64,000 bases of DNA from an uncultured Bacilli bacterium (GTDB lineage: Bacteria > Bacillota_I > Bacilli_A > RF39 > UBA660): positions 13,880 to 77,879 of the forward strand of contig CANQMF010000001.1 of assembly GCA_947624915.1 (NCBI GenBank). Reading direction: 5' to 3'. The position numbers were made by a program, and so were the translations under genes. Below the pieces are notes generated by a model. The model saw nothing but the letters and a program-made list of their open reading frames with translations. It was not told the origin of the DNA and searched no databases. This document shows, piece by piece, positions 45,439 through 54,017 of this stretch (the first letter of the stretch is position 1; each line of letters begins with the position of its first letter).

Positions 45439-47451
45439 ATGAAAAAAAATGTAGTAGTCGTTTATATTATTATGATAATTTGTGGTTTAGGCGTTTTTGT
45501 TTTGCAATTTAGTTATGGTAGAAAGCATGAACCATATACTTTATATCAAGTATATTTAGATGATGAAGTAATTGGAACTATTAAATCCAAAAAGGATTTA
45601 GAAAAGCACATATCGAGTCAAGGAAGTATTATTCAAAAGCAGGTATTAGAATATCAAGACGAGGTTGAAGTAATTGATGAAGTTTATCAAACAATGAATA
45701 GAGTTATTAATAATAAAAATACCTATTATAATCGATACACTTATTTAACTAATTTAGAAAATAAATATCATGACTTACAAAAATATATTGATGATAATGG
45801 CATAATAACTGGGGAATATAAAGAATTAGAAAAAGCGTATAATTCGTTACCAAATAATTATACTAATGGAACGTCTTTGTCAAAAGATAAAATTGAAAAT
45901 TATGATTTAATTAAAGAAAAGTTTGATAATGATGTTAATATGATACAAGAAGAAATTGTTGATTATTTATATCAAAATCGTGATTCTTTAAATTTAACTA
46001 GTAGTGAATATAGTAGTTTAGAAGAGTTTGAAGATAATCAGCTGAATGATATTAATTATAGTAAGTATGTCACCATGTCTAATTATATTGATGATAATAG
46101 TATTTATTTACATACTGATGATATTTATGAACCTTTAGGTATAAATATTAAAAAGATAACAACATATGATGATACAGCAATGAGTACAGATGATGTATAT
46201 AATAAAATAGTTGATCGAAAGCCTTGTACAATTGAAGGATATCAGTTCCGAATTAAAGCAGATAATAATGTTACTTTATCTGATTATATCCAGTTAGGTG
46301 CTGTAGCTAGAACTGATTATGATTTAGTTAGCAGTAATTCTAATAATGATGTTATTATTTATGTTACTGATGAAGATATTTTTAATGAAGCAATTGAAGA
46401 GGTAACCGCTGTTTTTGTAGGGCGTGATAATTATAATGCTTATGTAAATAATACTCAAAAATCCATAAAAACAACGGGTAGTACTATTGATAATATTTAT
46501 TTAACGGATGAAATAACGGTTAAAAAGACTAACATATCAGTTAAAGAGAAAATATATACTGATGCTTCAGAACTTTCTAGTTTTATTTTATATGGCGATA
46601 ATGTTGTAACAAGGACTGTTTCTGCTTTAGCGTCGGATACAATTGATGATTTTGCTTATCGAAATGGGATTAGTATTGAAGAATTTTTCCTATCTAACCC
46701 TTCTTTTACAAGTATTGATAATATGTTTTATGATGGTCAGCCAATAACTATTACGAAGTTAAATCCAAAGGTTAGTTTGGTTGTTGAAGAGTCAAGGGTG
46801 ATAGAGCAACCAATATATTTTAATGTGGTGGAGAAGTATGATAATACAATGTCCATGGGCTCAGAGTATATTGAAGAAAAGGGAGAAAATGGCACAATGC
46901 GTGTTTCACAAAAGGTTATTAAAACCAATGGTTCAACGACAAAGGTTGATACATTAAGCAATGAAACAATTAAAGCGGCTAAAGATCGTGTTGTTCGTTT
47001 AGGAACAAAAGTGATACCAACTGTTGGTAGTTTAAGTAGTTGGTTGTGGCCAACCAATTCTTACTCTATTAGCTCATACTTTGGATGGCGTGTGGATCCG
47101 TTTAGTACTAAAAGAAAAGAGTTACATACAGGACTTGATATTACAAACAAAGCTGGAGCCCCTATTTATGCATCTAATAATGGAACGATAATGGCTATTA
47201 AAAATCGAAGGGAAGGTTATGGTAAGCACATTATTATTGATCATCATAATGGATACTATACTTTATATGGTCATATGAGTGGATTTGCCAAAGGATTAAA
47301 AGAGAATGCAACAGTATCACGTGGACAAATAATCGGCTATGTAGGTATGACAGGAGCGGCAACTGGAAATCATGTTCATTTCGAAATTAGAAGATGTCCA
47401 AATTATAGTACTAAGTGTTTTTTAAATCCGTTATCTTATTTAAGGAGATAA
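45439..47451 (+). CDS. Membrane-anchored M23 peptidase with LysM-like and G5-like regions
   Basis: A probable peptidoglycan endopeptidase. 670 residues: an N-terminal signal-anchor helix (VVVVYIIMIICGLGVFVLQF), a long Asn/Asp/Tyr-rich region (40-390) of unknown fold, a LysM-like repeat (TIDDFAYRNGISIEEFFLSNPSF...DGQPITI), a G5-like segment with the typical EKGENGTMRVSQKVIKTNG, and a C-terminal M23 (LytM) domain with metal ligands HTGLD and HVHFE plus YGHM. All catalytic residues are present. It begins 8 bp after dnaB. In Bacillus this position holds yycH/yycI; the following walJ-rlmH order is conserved. Confidence 0.9.
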   Translation: MKKNVVVVYIIMIICGLGVFVLQFSYGRKHEPYTLYQVYLDDEVIGTIKSKKDLEKHISSQGSIIQKQVLEYQDEVEVIDEVYQTMNRVINNKNTYYNRYTYLTNLENKYHDLQKYIDDNGIITGEYKELEKAYNSLPNNYTNGTSLSKDKIENYDLIKEKFDNDVNMIQEEIVDYLYQNRDSLNLTSSEYSSLEEFEDNQLNDINYSKYVTMSNYIDDNSIYLHTDDIYEPLGINIKKITTYDDTAMSTDDVYNKIVDRKPCTIEGYQFRIKADNNVTLSDYIQLGAVARTDYDLVSSNSNNDVIIYVTDEDIFNEAIEEVTAVFVGRDNYNAYVNNTQKSIKTTGSTIDNIYLTDEITVKKTNISVKEKIYTDASELSSFILYGDNVVTRTVSALASDTIDDFAYRNGISIEEFFLSNPSFTSIDNMFYDGQPITITKLNPKVSLVVEESRVIEQPIYFNVVEKYDNTMSMGSEYIEEKGENGTMRVSQKVIKTNGSTTKVDTLSNETIKAAKDRVVRLGTKVIPTVGSLSSWLWPTNSYSISSYFGWRVDPFSTKRKELHTGLDITNKAGAPIYASNNGTIMAIKNRREGYGKHIIIDHHNGYYTLYGHMSGFAKGLKENATVSRGQIIGYVGMTGAATGNHVHFEIRRCPNYSTKCFLNPLSYLRR

Positions 47452-47453
47452 AC

Positions 47454-48215
47454 ATGAAAATAAGTGTATTAACAAGTGGAAGTAAGGGTAATTGTACTTA
47501 TATTGGAACGAGTAAACATAATATTTTAGTTGATATAGGTTCTTCATCTTTAAGTATAGAAAAAAAATTAAGAAATTATGGTATTGATCCACATCTTATA
47601 GATAGTGTGTTTGTTACTCACGCTCATACTGATCATACAGCTGGTATCAATGTCTTTTGGAAGAAATATCATCCTACAGTATATTTGACGGATAACATTT
47701 TTAAGGAAGCTAATTTAAAGATAGATGATTATGTTAATCTTAAAGAAGAATTAATATTGGATGATTTAAGGGTTGTACCGATTCCTACTTCGCATGATGC
47801 TAAAGATTCTCGTGGTTATATATTTGAATCAGATGGTAGATCTGTTGTATATATGACAGATACAGGTTATATAAGTGAAAGATATCATGACATTCTTAAG
47901 AATCGTACTATATACATAATGGAAAGTAATCATGATGTTGAGCTTCTTATGAATAATAGTCATTATCCTCATCCTTTAAAAATGCGTATATTAGGCGACT
48001 CGGGACATTTATCAAACAAAGATTCTGCTCTTTATTTGACTAAGTTTATTGGTGAAAAAACTAAAAAGGTTTTCTTAGCTCATCTTAGTGAAGAAAATAA
48101 TACACCAGATATAGCTTATTTAAATTTGAAGCATACTTTAGAGAAAAAAAATATTAAATTTAATGATATTAGTATTGCTAAGCAAAGTGAGCCAACGGAG
48201 TTAATTGAAATATGA
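47454..48215 (+). CDS. walJ: WalJ/YycJ MBL-fold hydrolase
   Basis: Metallo-beta-lactamase protein linked in Bacilli to cell-wall/division coordination. Start ATG 47454 (MKISVLTSGSKGNCTYI) follows AAGGAG at seven bases; a longer frame to 47415 lacks this. Metal site HAHTDHTAG (about 56-64); SNHDVELL and RILGDSGHLSNKDSA also characteristic of YycJ. 253 residues. walR/walK are not in the window, so the gene is detached from the Wal regulon cluster. Overlaps rlmH by 4 bp. Confidence 0.9.
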   Translation: MKISVLTSGSKGNCTYIGTSKHNILVDIGSSSLSIEKKLRNYGIDPHLIDSVFVTHAHTDHTAGINVFWKKYHPTVYLTDNIFKEANLKIDDYVNLKEELILDDLRVVPIPTSHDAKDSRGYIFESDGRSVVYMTDTGYISERYHDILKNRTIYIMESNHDVELLMNNSHYPHPLKMRILGDSGHLSNKDSALYLTKFIGEKTKKVFLAHLSEENNTPDIAYLNLKHTLEKKNIKFNDISIAKQSEPTELIEI

Positions 48216-48664
48216 TTAAAATTTTATGTGTTGGTAAAATAAAAGAATCTTTTTATCGTGAAGCTATAGCAGAATATATAAAGAGGATAAGTAGGTATAC
48301 AAAAATAGAAATAATTGAGTGTAAAGATTATAATGATAAAAATGAAGATGTGTTGTTAAAAGAAAAAGATGAATTAGAAAAATATATAACCGGTAAAGAG
48401 TATCTTATTACTTTGGAAATTAATGGTAATCAATGTAGTTCTACGGAATTAGCTGAGAAACTTAATAATATTTATTTAACGCATTCTAATATTACTTTTG
48501 TTATTGGTGGGTCATTAGGGCTAGATGAAGAAATAAAAAAGAAAAGTGATTATGCTTTGTCTTTTTCCAAATTAACTTTTCCCCATCAACTATTTAGAGT
48601 TATTTTACTAGAACAAATATATCGTTCATTTAAGATTAATAATAATGAAGCTTACCATAAATAA
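48212..48664 (+). CDS. rlmH: 23S rRNA pseudouridine1915-N3-methyltransferase RlmH
   Basis: SPOUT-class methyltransferase acting on helix 69 of 23S rRNA. 150 residues, MIKILCVGKIKESFYREAIAEYIKR at the start, FVIGGSLGLDEEI (knot SAM site) and the end LEQIYRSFKINNNEAYHK, all conserved. Staphylococcal SCCmec uses the 3' end of this gene as its attachment site; I saw no insertion there. Confidence 0.96.
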   Translation: MIKILCVGKIKESFYREAIAEYIKRISRYTKIEIIECKDYNDKNEDVLLKEKDELEKYITGKEYLITLEINGNQCSSTELAEKLNNIYLTHSNITFVIGGSLGLDEEIKKKSDYALSFSKLTFPHQLFRVILLEQIYRSFKINNNEAYHK

Positions 48665-48760
48665 TTAAGAGGTGTTTACACTTTAAATGTTATTTATTTT
48701 GAAAGTACCTTTAAAAAGTAAATAATAAGTGATATAATCTTGGTAATAGGAGAATGATAT

Positions 48761-49249
48761 ATGAAAGTTTGTAATAATTGTCATAAGCAAATTAATTATG
48801 ATTTTAAGTTTTGCCCTAACTGTGGGAGTAATAGTTTTAGTGAGGTAGCGTCTGGACCGATGAATTTAAATCAGCCTCAAAATTATCCAGTATATCAGCA
48901 GCCTTATAATCAACCAGTAAATGCTAAAGGTCATTTTGGATGGGCAGTGCTTGGATTTTTTATTCCAATAGTTGGTTTGATTTTATATCTAATTTGGCAT
49001 AATTCTCGTAAGGGCGATGCCAAATGTGCAGGCATTGGTGCTTTAGTTAGTGCTATTTTAACGGTTATTTGTTTGCCATTTATGTTTTTGTTTACTAATT
49101 CTTTATTCAAGGTGGCTGCACAAAGAGATTGTTGTATAGATGCTGGTGGTGAATGGAATGATAATAGATGTATTGACAGTAATAGCAGTACATTTGATTA
49201 TTATTCTTATAATAAATGCATTGATGATATAGGAATATATGATGATTAA
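48761..49249 (+). CDS. Zinc-ribbon membrane protein with C-terminal Cys-rich module
   Basis: Not recognised as a characterised family. 162 residues: zinc ribbon CNNCHKQINYDFKFCPNCG (4-22), Gln/Pro/Asn linker, two membrane helices (about 66-110, with GHFGWAVLGFFIPIVGLILYLIWHNSRKGDAKCAGIGALVSAIL), then CCIDAGGEWNDNRC...YNKC. The last module matches the two repeats of the lipoprotein at 9.6 kb. The middle part is shared with the next gene. The topology would place the Cys module outside only if the helix count is even, which needs checking. Confidence 0.8.
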   Translation: MKVCNNCHKQINYDFKFCPNCGSNSFSEVASGPMNLNQPQNYPVYQQPYNQPVNAKGHFGWAVLGFFIPIVGLILYLIWHNSRKGDAKCAGIGALVSAILTVICLPFMFLFTNSLFKVAAQRDCCIDAGGEWNDNRCIDSNSSTFDYYSYNKCIDDIGIYDD

Positions 49250-49278
49250 TTATTGATGAAGGAAAGGAATGATAGGGT

Positions 49279-49599
49279 ATGAAAAAATGTAATATGTGTG
49301 GAAGTCAAGTAGCTGATAATTATACTTCTTGTCCAAACTGTGGAAGTGCTAATTTGATAGCAGATAGTGTAACTAACATAAGTGGTATGCCTCAACAACC
49401 TATGGCAAATGGTCAACAAGTAAAACAAAGTGGTAACATCGGATGGGGAGTGTTGGGATTCTTTTTTCCCATTGTAGGTTGGATCTTGTATTTTTGTTGG
49501 AAAAATACCCGTGTAGGTGATGCTAAATATGCAGGAATTGGTGGTATAATTGGCTTTTTATGTAATTGTGCGTTACTCGTAACTGGGGTTGTTAAGTAA
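49279..49599 (+). CDS. Zinc-ribbon membrane protein, paralogue of the preceding gene
   Basis: 106 residues: zinc ribbon CNMCGSQVADNYTSCPNCG, a Met/Gln/Pro linker, then GNIGWGVLGFFFPIVGWILYFCWKNTRVGDAKYAGIGGIIGFL, which parallels GHFGWAVLGFFIPIVGLILYLIWHNSRKGDAK of the previous protein. It lacks the Cys-rich module. The GAGGAG/GGAAAGG region provides the ribosome-binding site. Ends at a strong terminator. Confidence 0.8.
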   Translation: MKKCNMCGSQVADNYTSCPNCGSANLIADSVTNISGMPQQPMANGQQVKQSGNIGWGVLGFFFPIVGWILYFCWKNTRVGDAKYAGIGGIIGFLCNCALLVTGVVK

Positions 49600-49623
49600 T
49601 AAATTTGCTAAATTGATTGTATT

Positions 49624-49645
49624 GGATGACGAAAGTCATCCTTTT
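49624..49645 (+). terminator. Terminator after the zinc-ribbon gene pair
   Basis: GGATGAC, GAAA tetraloop, GTCATCC, then TTTT; perfect 7-bp stem (49624-49641). Confidence 0.88.
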
Positions 49646-49777
49646 AGTTAAAAATATCGAAAGTATAAAATGATTATATTTTTGATACTGTTATTTTTTG
49701 TTAGAAATAGTTTATTAGAAAAATTTATATGTATAAAATGAATGAATATTTTTCAATATATAGTAGGAGATGACGAT

Positions 49778-50284
49778 ATGAAAAATATTCTTTTTGTTTT
49801 AGGTGCTTTGTTATTATTGATTGTTATTTCAAAGGGCGTAACTGAAAGTGATTTAATACCTGAAGATGCTATAAGGATAAGAGTAATTGCAAATTCTGAT
49901 AGTGAAGAGGATCAGACACTTAAACAAGAAATTAGGCAAGATGTAGAATCGTATTTGTATAATGAATTAAAGGATGCTGAAAGTGTTGATGAGGCAGATT
50001 TATTAATTAGAAAGAGTATTCCTGGGGTTAAAAAGATTATTAATAGTTATACAGATGATTATACTTTAAATTATGGAATGAATTATTTTCCTCAAAAAGA
50101 ATATAAAGGTATTACTTATGAAAAAGGAGAATACCAGTCATTAGTTGTAACACTAGGACAGGGACTTGGTAATAACTGGTGGTGTGTTCTGTTTCCACCA
50201 TTATGTTTGCTGGAAGCAGAAGAAAGTACCGATGTTGAATATCATTCTTATGTGGTTGATATGATTAATAAGTATTTTCATTAA
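49778..50284 (+). CDS. spoIIR: Stage II sporulation protein R (SpoIIR)
   Basis: In spore formers SpoIIR is secreted from the forespore and triggers SpoIIGA to process pro-sigma-E in the mother cell. Start ATG 49778 (MKNILFVLGALLLLIVISKG) follows AGGAG; a longer frame starts at 49742. After the signal/anchor helix come RIRVIANSDSEEDQTLKQEIR, YFPQKEYKGITYEKGEYQSLVV and GQGLGNNWWCVLFPPLCLLE, the strongest SpoIIR signature. 168 residues, slightly short. Standing alone between a terminator and fba. No other sporulation gene proper is in the window, so whether it functions in sporulation is unknown. Confidence 0.93.
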   Translation: MKNILFVLGALLLLIVISKGVTESDLIPEDAIRIRVIANSDSEEDQTLKQEIRQDVESYLYNELKDAESVDEADLLIRKSIPGVKKIINSYTDDYTLNYGMNYFPQKEYKGITYEKGEYQSLVVTLGQGLGNNWWCVLFPPLCLLEAEESTDVEYHSYVVDMINKYFH

Positions 50285-50333
50285 TATTAAATGTATATAG
50301 TTTGTATAAAAAACAATTTTAAGTATTAGTTTA

Positions 50334-50362
50334 TTGACATTTGATATTTTAAATACTATAGT
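50334..50362 (+). promoter_or_regulatory. Sigma-A promoter of fba
   Basis: TTGACA (50334-50339), 17-bp spacer, TATAGT (50357-50362), 16 bp before the start region. A short leader results. Confidence 0.8.
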
Positions 50363-50378
50363 TTAAATGGGTGATACT

Positions 50379-51227
50379 ATGTTGGTAAATATGCGAGAAA
50401 TGCTAATAGATGCCAAGAAAAATCATTATGCTGTTGCTCAATTTAATATTAACAATTTAGAGTGGACAAGATTTATTTTAGAAGAATGTGACAAACTAGA
50501 AGTACCTGTCATTTTAGGTGTTAGTGAGGGAGCTGCTAAATATATGGGGGGTTTTAAGACTGTTTTTAGTTTGGTACAAAATTTAATAGATTATTTAAAA
50601 ATAACAATACCTGTTGTTGTTCACTTAGATCATGGTAGTAGTTATGAAAAATGTAAGGAAGCTATTGATGCTGGATTTACTTCAGTGATGATTGATGCAT
50701 CAATGTGTGACTTAGAAAATAATATAAAAATAACCAAATCGGTGGTTGATTATGCTAAAATAAGGAATGTCTCTGTCGAAGCAGAAGTTGGACATGTTGG
50801 CGGAAGTGAGGATGGTGTAGTATCAGGTATTTTATATGCTGAGGTAAATGATTGTCTTCGACTTTGTAAGGAAACTGGCCTAGATTGTTTAGCTCCTGCT
50901 TTAGGTAGTGTTCATGGACCTTATCATGGTGAGCCTAAACTTGCTTTTGATCGAATGAAGGAGATACGTGATAAATGCAATGTTCCGTTAGTGTTACATG
51001 GTGGCTCTGGTATTTATGATGAACAGATTAGAGAAGCTATTTCATGCGGCATCTGTAAAATAAATATAAATACGGAGTTACAACAGGTATGGGCAAAAGG
51101 AGTTAGAGAGAAATTAAATGAAGATTTGACGGTATATGATCCTCGTAAGATTATAAAAGCTGGCGAAGATAACATCAAACATACTATAAGAGATAAAGTA
51201 TCTTTATTGGGTACTAGACACGTATAA
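50379..51227 (+). CDS. fba: Class II fructose-bisphosphate aldolase
   Basis: Zn-dependent aldolase of glycolysis/gluconeogenesis. Start ATG 50379 (MLVNMREMLIDAKKNHYAVAQFNI) preceded by GGGTGAT; an ATG 12 bases earlier overlaps that signal. Metal and substrate motifs: VVHLDHGSSYEKC (catalytic Asp/His), EAEVGHVGGSED, LALGSVHGPY, LVLHGGSGI (His ligand), CKININTELQ. 282 residues, typical. Followed by murA, an order known from Bacillus (fbaA-murAB region). Confidence 0.95.
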   Translation: MLVNMREMLIDAKKNHYAVAQFNINNLEWTRFILEECDKLEVPVILGVSEGAAKYMGGFKTVFSLVQNLIDYLKITIPVVVHLDHGSSYEKCKEAIDAGFTSVMIDASMCDLENNIKITKSVVDYAKIRNVSVEAEVGHVGGSEDGVVSGILYAEVNDCLRLCKETGLDCLAPALGSVHGPYHGEPKLAFDRMKEIRDKCNVPLVLHGGSGIYDEQIREAISCGICKININTELQQVWAKGVREKLNEDLTVYDPRKIIKAGEDNIKHTIRDKVSLLGTRHV

Positions 51228-51261
51228 TACTTTTCTTCATATAGTATAAAAGGAGGTATGT

Positions 51262-52518
51262 ATGAAAAGAATTAAAATAGAAGGTGGAAACGTTTTAAGT
51301 GGAACAATAGACATTAGTGGGGCTAAAAATAGTGCTGTAGCATTAATACCTGCCGCTATTCTAGCTGACGAAGAAGTAGTGATTGATAATGTACCTAATA
51401 TATCTGATATTGATGCATTACAAGAGATATTAAATTATTTAGGGGCAAAAGTCATTAGAAAAGATTCAAGAGTGACGATTGATTCATCAAGTATTATTAA
51501 CAAAGAGATTCCAGAAGCTATAGGTAAAAAATTACGTGCATCTTACTATTTTATGTCTTCTCTGCTTGGAAAATATAAATATGTAGAAATGTATTTTCCT
51601 GGTGGTTGTTCCATTGGATCTAGACCAATAGATCAAACTTTAAAGGGGTATCGTGCTTTAGGAGCAAAGGTGATTGAAGATGGGAATAAGTTTACGATAT
51701 CAGCAGAAGAATTAGTTGGAAATCGTATTTATTTGGATATGCCTAGTGTCGGAGCTACTATTAATACAATGTTAGTGGCAGTACGAGCTAAAGGCGAGAC
51801 CATTATAGAAAATGCTGCACGTGAACCGGAGATTGTTAATGTTGCTCTTTTCTTAAATAACATGGGAGCAAGAATAAGAGGTGCTGGAACAAGTACCATT
51901 AAAATATATGGTGTTAATTATTTGCGAAAAGCAGAAACAGAAGTAATTCCTGATCGAATTGAAGCGGGGACTTATATTATTGCTGGGGCTTTGGTTGGAG
52001 AACAGTTAACTGTTAATAATGTTATTCCTGAACATGTTGACTCATTGGTTCAGAAATTAAAGGAAGCTGGTTGCAATATAGATGTGAATGAATCATCTAT
52101 AACACTTTCTAGGATTAAAGTAGGTAGACCGATTAGTGTTAGAACATTAGGGTATCCAGGTTTCCCAACCGATTTACAACAGCCATTAACAACCTTATTA
52201 ACACAGTTAAATGGTAAATCAATTTTAGAAGAAAATTTATACGAAAATCGTTTTCAAAATGTAAAATATTTAAATAATTTAGGGGCTAATATAATTATAG
52301 ATGGCAAAAAGATATATGTTAATGGCCCTACTAATTTAATAGGTAAAGTAGTTGAGGCAACTGACTTAAGAGCTGGAGCCTGTCTTGTTTTGGCTGGTCT
52401 TGTAGCGAATGGAGTTACTATTGTTGAAAATGTAGAACATGTTTTAAGGGGATATGAAAATATTATTGAAAAACTTACTAATGTAGGTGCAAAAATAGAG
52501 TTAGAAGAATATAATTAA
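51262..52518 (+). CDS. murA: UDP-N-acetylglucosamine 1-carboxyvinyltransferase
   Basis: First committed step of peptidoglycan synthesis, target of fosfomycin. 418 residues with two alpha/beta domains; the catalytic cysteine is in PGGCSIGSRPIDQ (about 116), so the enzyme is of the fosfomycin-sensitive type at this position. DISGAKNSAVALIPAAIL at the N-terminus and GYPGFPTDLQQP with RAGACLVLAGLVA towards the end are conserved. AAGGAGG ribosome-binding site. A second murA paralogue, common in Firmicutes, is not seen here. Confidence 0.96.
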   Translation: MKRIKIEGGNVLSGTIDISGAKNSAVALIPAAILADEEVVIDNVPNISDIDALQEILNYLGAKVIRKDSRVTIDSSSIINKEIPEAIGKKLRASYYFMSSLLGKYKYVEMYFPGGCSIGSRPIDQTLKGYRALGAKVIEDGNKFTISAEELVGNRIYLDMPSVGATINTMLVAVRAKGETIIENAAREPEIVNVALFLNNMGARIRGAGTSTIKIYGVNYLRKAETEVIPDRIEAGTYIIAGALVGEQLTVNNVIPEHVDSLVQKLKEAGCNIDVNESSITLSRIKVGRPISVRTLGYPGFPTDLQQPLTTLLTQLNGKSILEENLYENRFQNVKYLNNLGANIIIDGKKIYVNGPTNLIGKVVEATDLRAGACLVLAGLVANGVTIVENVEHVLRGYENIIEKLTNVGAKIELEEYN

Positions 52519-52539
52519 GTAGCTAAGGCTACTTTTTTT
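52519..52539 (+). terminator. Terminator after murA
   Basis: GTAGC (52519-52523), TAAG loop, GCTAC (52528-52532), seven T. Confidence 0.75.
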
Positions 52540-52548
52540 GAGGTGAAA

Positions 52549-52971
52549 ATGAAAAAATTATTATTTCTTGTTAGCGTAATAATTATAATATTGACTATCA
52601 GTTTAAAAGTTAATTATAAGTCACATATAACGTTATCGTTTGGTAATAATATAAAAGGAACATATAATTATTTATATAAACAAACGAGAATTAATGATAT
52701 CACTAATGATATTAAAAATAACATTAAGATAAAAGACAAGTATATTCAAAATTTATTAGTTAAATCTGAACAAATCTATTTTGATTTTAATGATTTAGAT
52801 GTCAATAAAAATAATATTTATGATATAGAGCAATTAATTCAATTAATTAGAAACTACACTAAAGAAAAAATAATGATCGTTATAAGAGAAGAACGTAATA
52901 GTGATGATAAAATTATAAATAAATGGATTTTTAAAATTAAAGATAAATATGATATAATGATAAAGAGGTGA
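52549..52971 (+). CDS. Hypothetical membrane-anchored protein
   Basis: Not recognised. 140 residues from ATG 52549, with GAGGTG just upstream. N-terminal hydrophobic signal/anchor (LLFLVSVIIIILTISLKV), then a Lys/Asn/Ile-rich outer part. The order of weak elements (TLSFGNNIKGTYNYL, a Lys/Asn linker, SEQIYFDFNDLD, then IMIVIREER) loosely recalls a cut-down SGNH-type hydrolase, but no catalytic Ser-His is evident, so I do not assign it. Lies 7 bp before the BI-1 gene and is probably cotranscribed. Confidence 0.6.
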   Translation: MKKLLFLVSVIIIILTISLKVNYKSHITLSFGNNIKGTYNYLYKQTRINDITNDIKNNIKIKDKYIQNLLVKSEQIYFDFNDLDVNKNNIYDIEQLIQLIRNYTKEKIMIVIREERNSDDKIINKWIFKIKDKYDIMIKR

Positions 52972-52978
52972 GAATAAT

Positions 52979-53617
52979 ATGGAAATACAGCAAATGTTTT
53001 CAAAAGTATTTATGTGGCTTTGTTTAGGATTACTTGTAACGTTTGGTGTGGGATATTTTGTCCAGTCTAGTGATGCCATTATAACAGCTTTATTTAGTGG
53101 TGGCCAGTATTTAATTGTTTATCTTTTAGAAATAGTTTTAGCTATTGTCTTAGTAACTAGAATACATAAGATGAAACCTTTAACAGCAACAATATTATAT
53201 TTAGCATATACGGCTTTAACAGGATTAACTTTTGCAACAATATTTTTAGCTTATGAATTAACATCTATTATATATATTTTTGCAGTAACAGCTATAGTTT
53301 TATTAATTTTTGGTTTATTTGGTTATTATACTAAAATCGATTTAACAAAATTATCAACATTTTTGTTTATGGGTATTATAGCTTTAATAATTTTAATGAT
53401 TTTAAGTATTTTTATACCAAGCTTAAATTTAGTGGCCACTGTCATTAGCTTAATTCTTTTCTTTATCTATATTGGATATGATATCCAAATGATTAAGAGA
53501 AGGTTATATGGTAATATGAACCCTGATAATGCTGCTATTTATGGAGCTTTTCAACTATATTTAGATTTTATTAACATTTTCCTAGATTTACTTTCTTTAT
53601 TTGGTAAAGAGAAGTAG
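52979..53617 (+). CDS. Bax inhibitor-1/YccA family membrane protein
   Basis: A 212-residue integral membrane protein with seven predicted helices and few soluble residues. Family features: MFSKVFMWLCLGLLVTFGVGYFV at the start, YLAYTALTGLTFATIF in the fourth helix, and the end YIGYDIQMIKRRLYG...AIYGAFQLYLDFINIFLDLLSLFG with the conserved acidic residues thought to gate Ca2+/H+ leak in BsYetJ. Role here is inferred from the family. GAGGTGAG ribosome-binding site. Confidence 0.9.
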   Translation: MEIQQMFSKVFMWLCLGLLVTFGVGYFVQSSDAIITALFSGGQYLIVYLLEIVLAIVLVTRIHKMKPLTATILYLAYTALTGLTFATIFLAYELTSIIYIFAVTAIVLLIFGLFGYYTKIDLTKLSTFLFMGIIALIILMILSIFIPSLNLVATVISLILFFIYIGYDIQMIKRRLYGNMNPDNAAIYGAFQLYLDFINIFLDLLSLFGKEK

Positions 53618-53648
53618 TTATAAATGATTTAATAAAAAAGGAGCACAT

Positions 53649-53679
53649 TAAAAAGAGAAAAGGCAATTTTCTTTTTTTA
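53649..53679 (+). terminator. Terminator after the BI-1 gene
   Basis: An A-rich arm ending GAGAAAA pairs with TTTTCTTTTTTT across the loop GGCAA. About 170 bp of AT-rich DNA without genes follow before the IS target repeat. Confidence 0.65.
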
Positions 53680-53846
53680 TTAAAGATTTTAAATATATTT
53701 ATTATTATAAATTATTAAAGTCAAATAGTGAAATAATGTATACATAATAATAGAGGGTTTATCAAGTGTATAATATAAAATTGATTTAGCCTTATTAATA
53801 ATTTTGATGATATAATTAATCAGATGGAAATATTAGTGTGATAATA

Positions 53847-53919
53847 TGTAGGAAAAAACAATAACAAATAAGCGTCTATTTAAAATAGGCTTGCTTTTAT
53901 TTTAATTATTTGTTACAAT
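53847..53919. repeat. Left copy of the 73-bp target site duplication
   Basis: Identical to 55884-55956. Contains a hairpin (AAGC-GTCTATT / AATAGGC-TT-GCTT) followed by a T-rich stretch, and then a TTGCTT / TACAAT promoter pair. The left copy now points into the IS. Confidence 0.95.
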
Positions 53920-53945
53920 CCTGAATTTATCAGTTTTGAAAGAGC

Positions 53946-53990
53946 AAAATCTCCCAAACCCTTTGTTTATAAGGATTTGAGAGATTTTTT
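53946..53990. terminator. Strong hairpin at the IS left end
   Basis: AATCTC..CAAA..CCTT (53948-53963) pairs with AAGG..TTTG..GAGATT (53971-53986) and is followed by T on the plus strand. It ends the minus-strand transposase transcript and would also block plus-strand read-through entering the IS from the duplicated promoter. Confidence 0.8.
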
Positions 53991-54017
53991 AATGTTTAAA
54001 AAAGTGAGTACGCAGAA

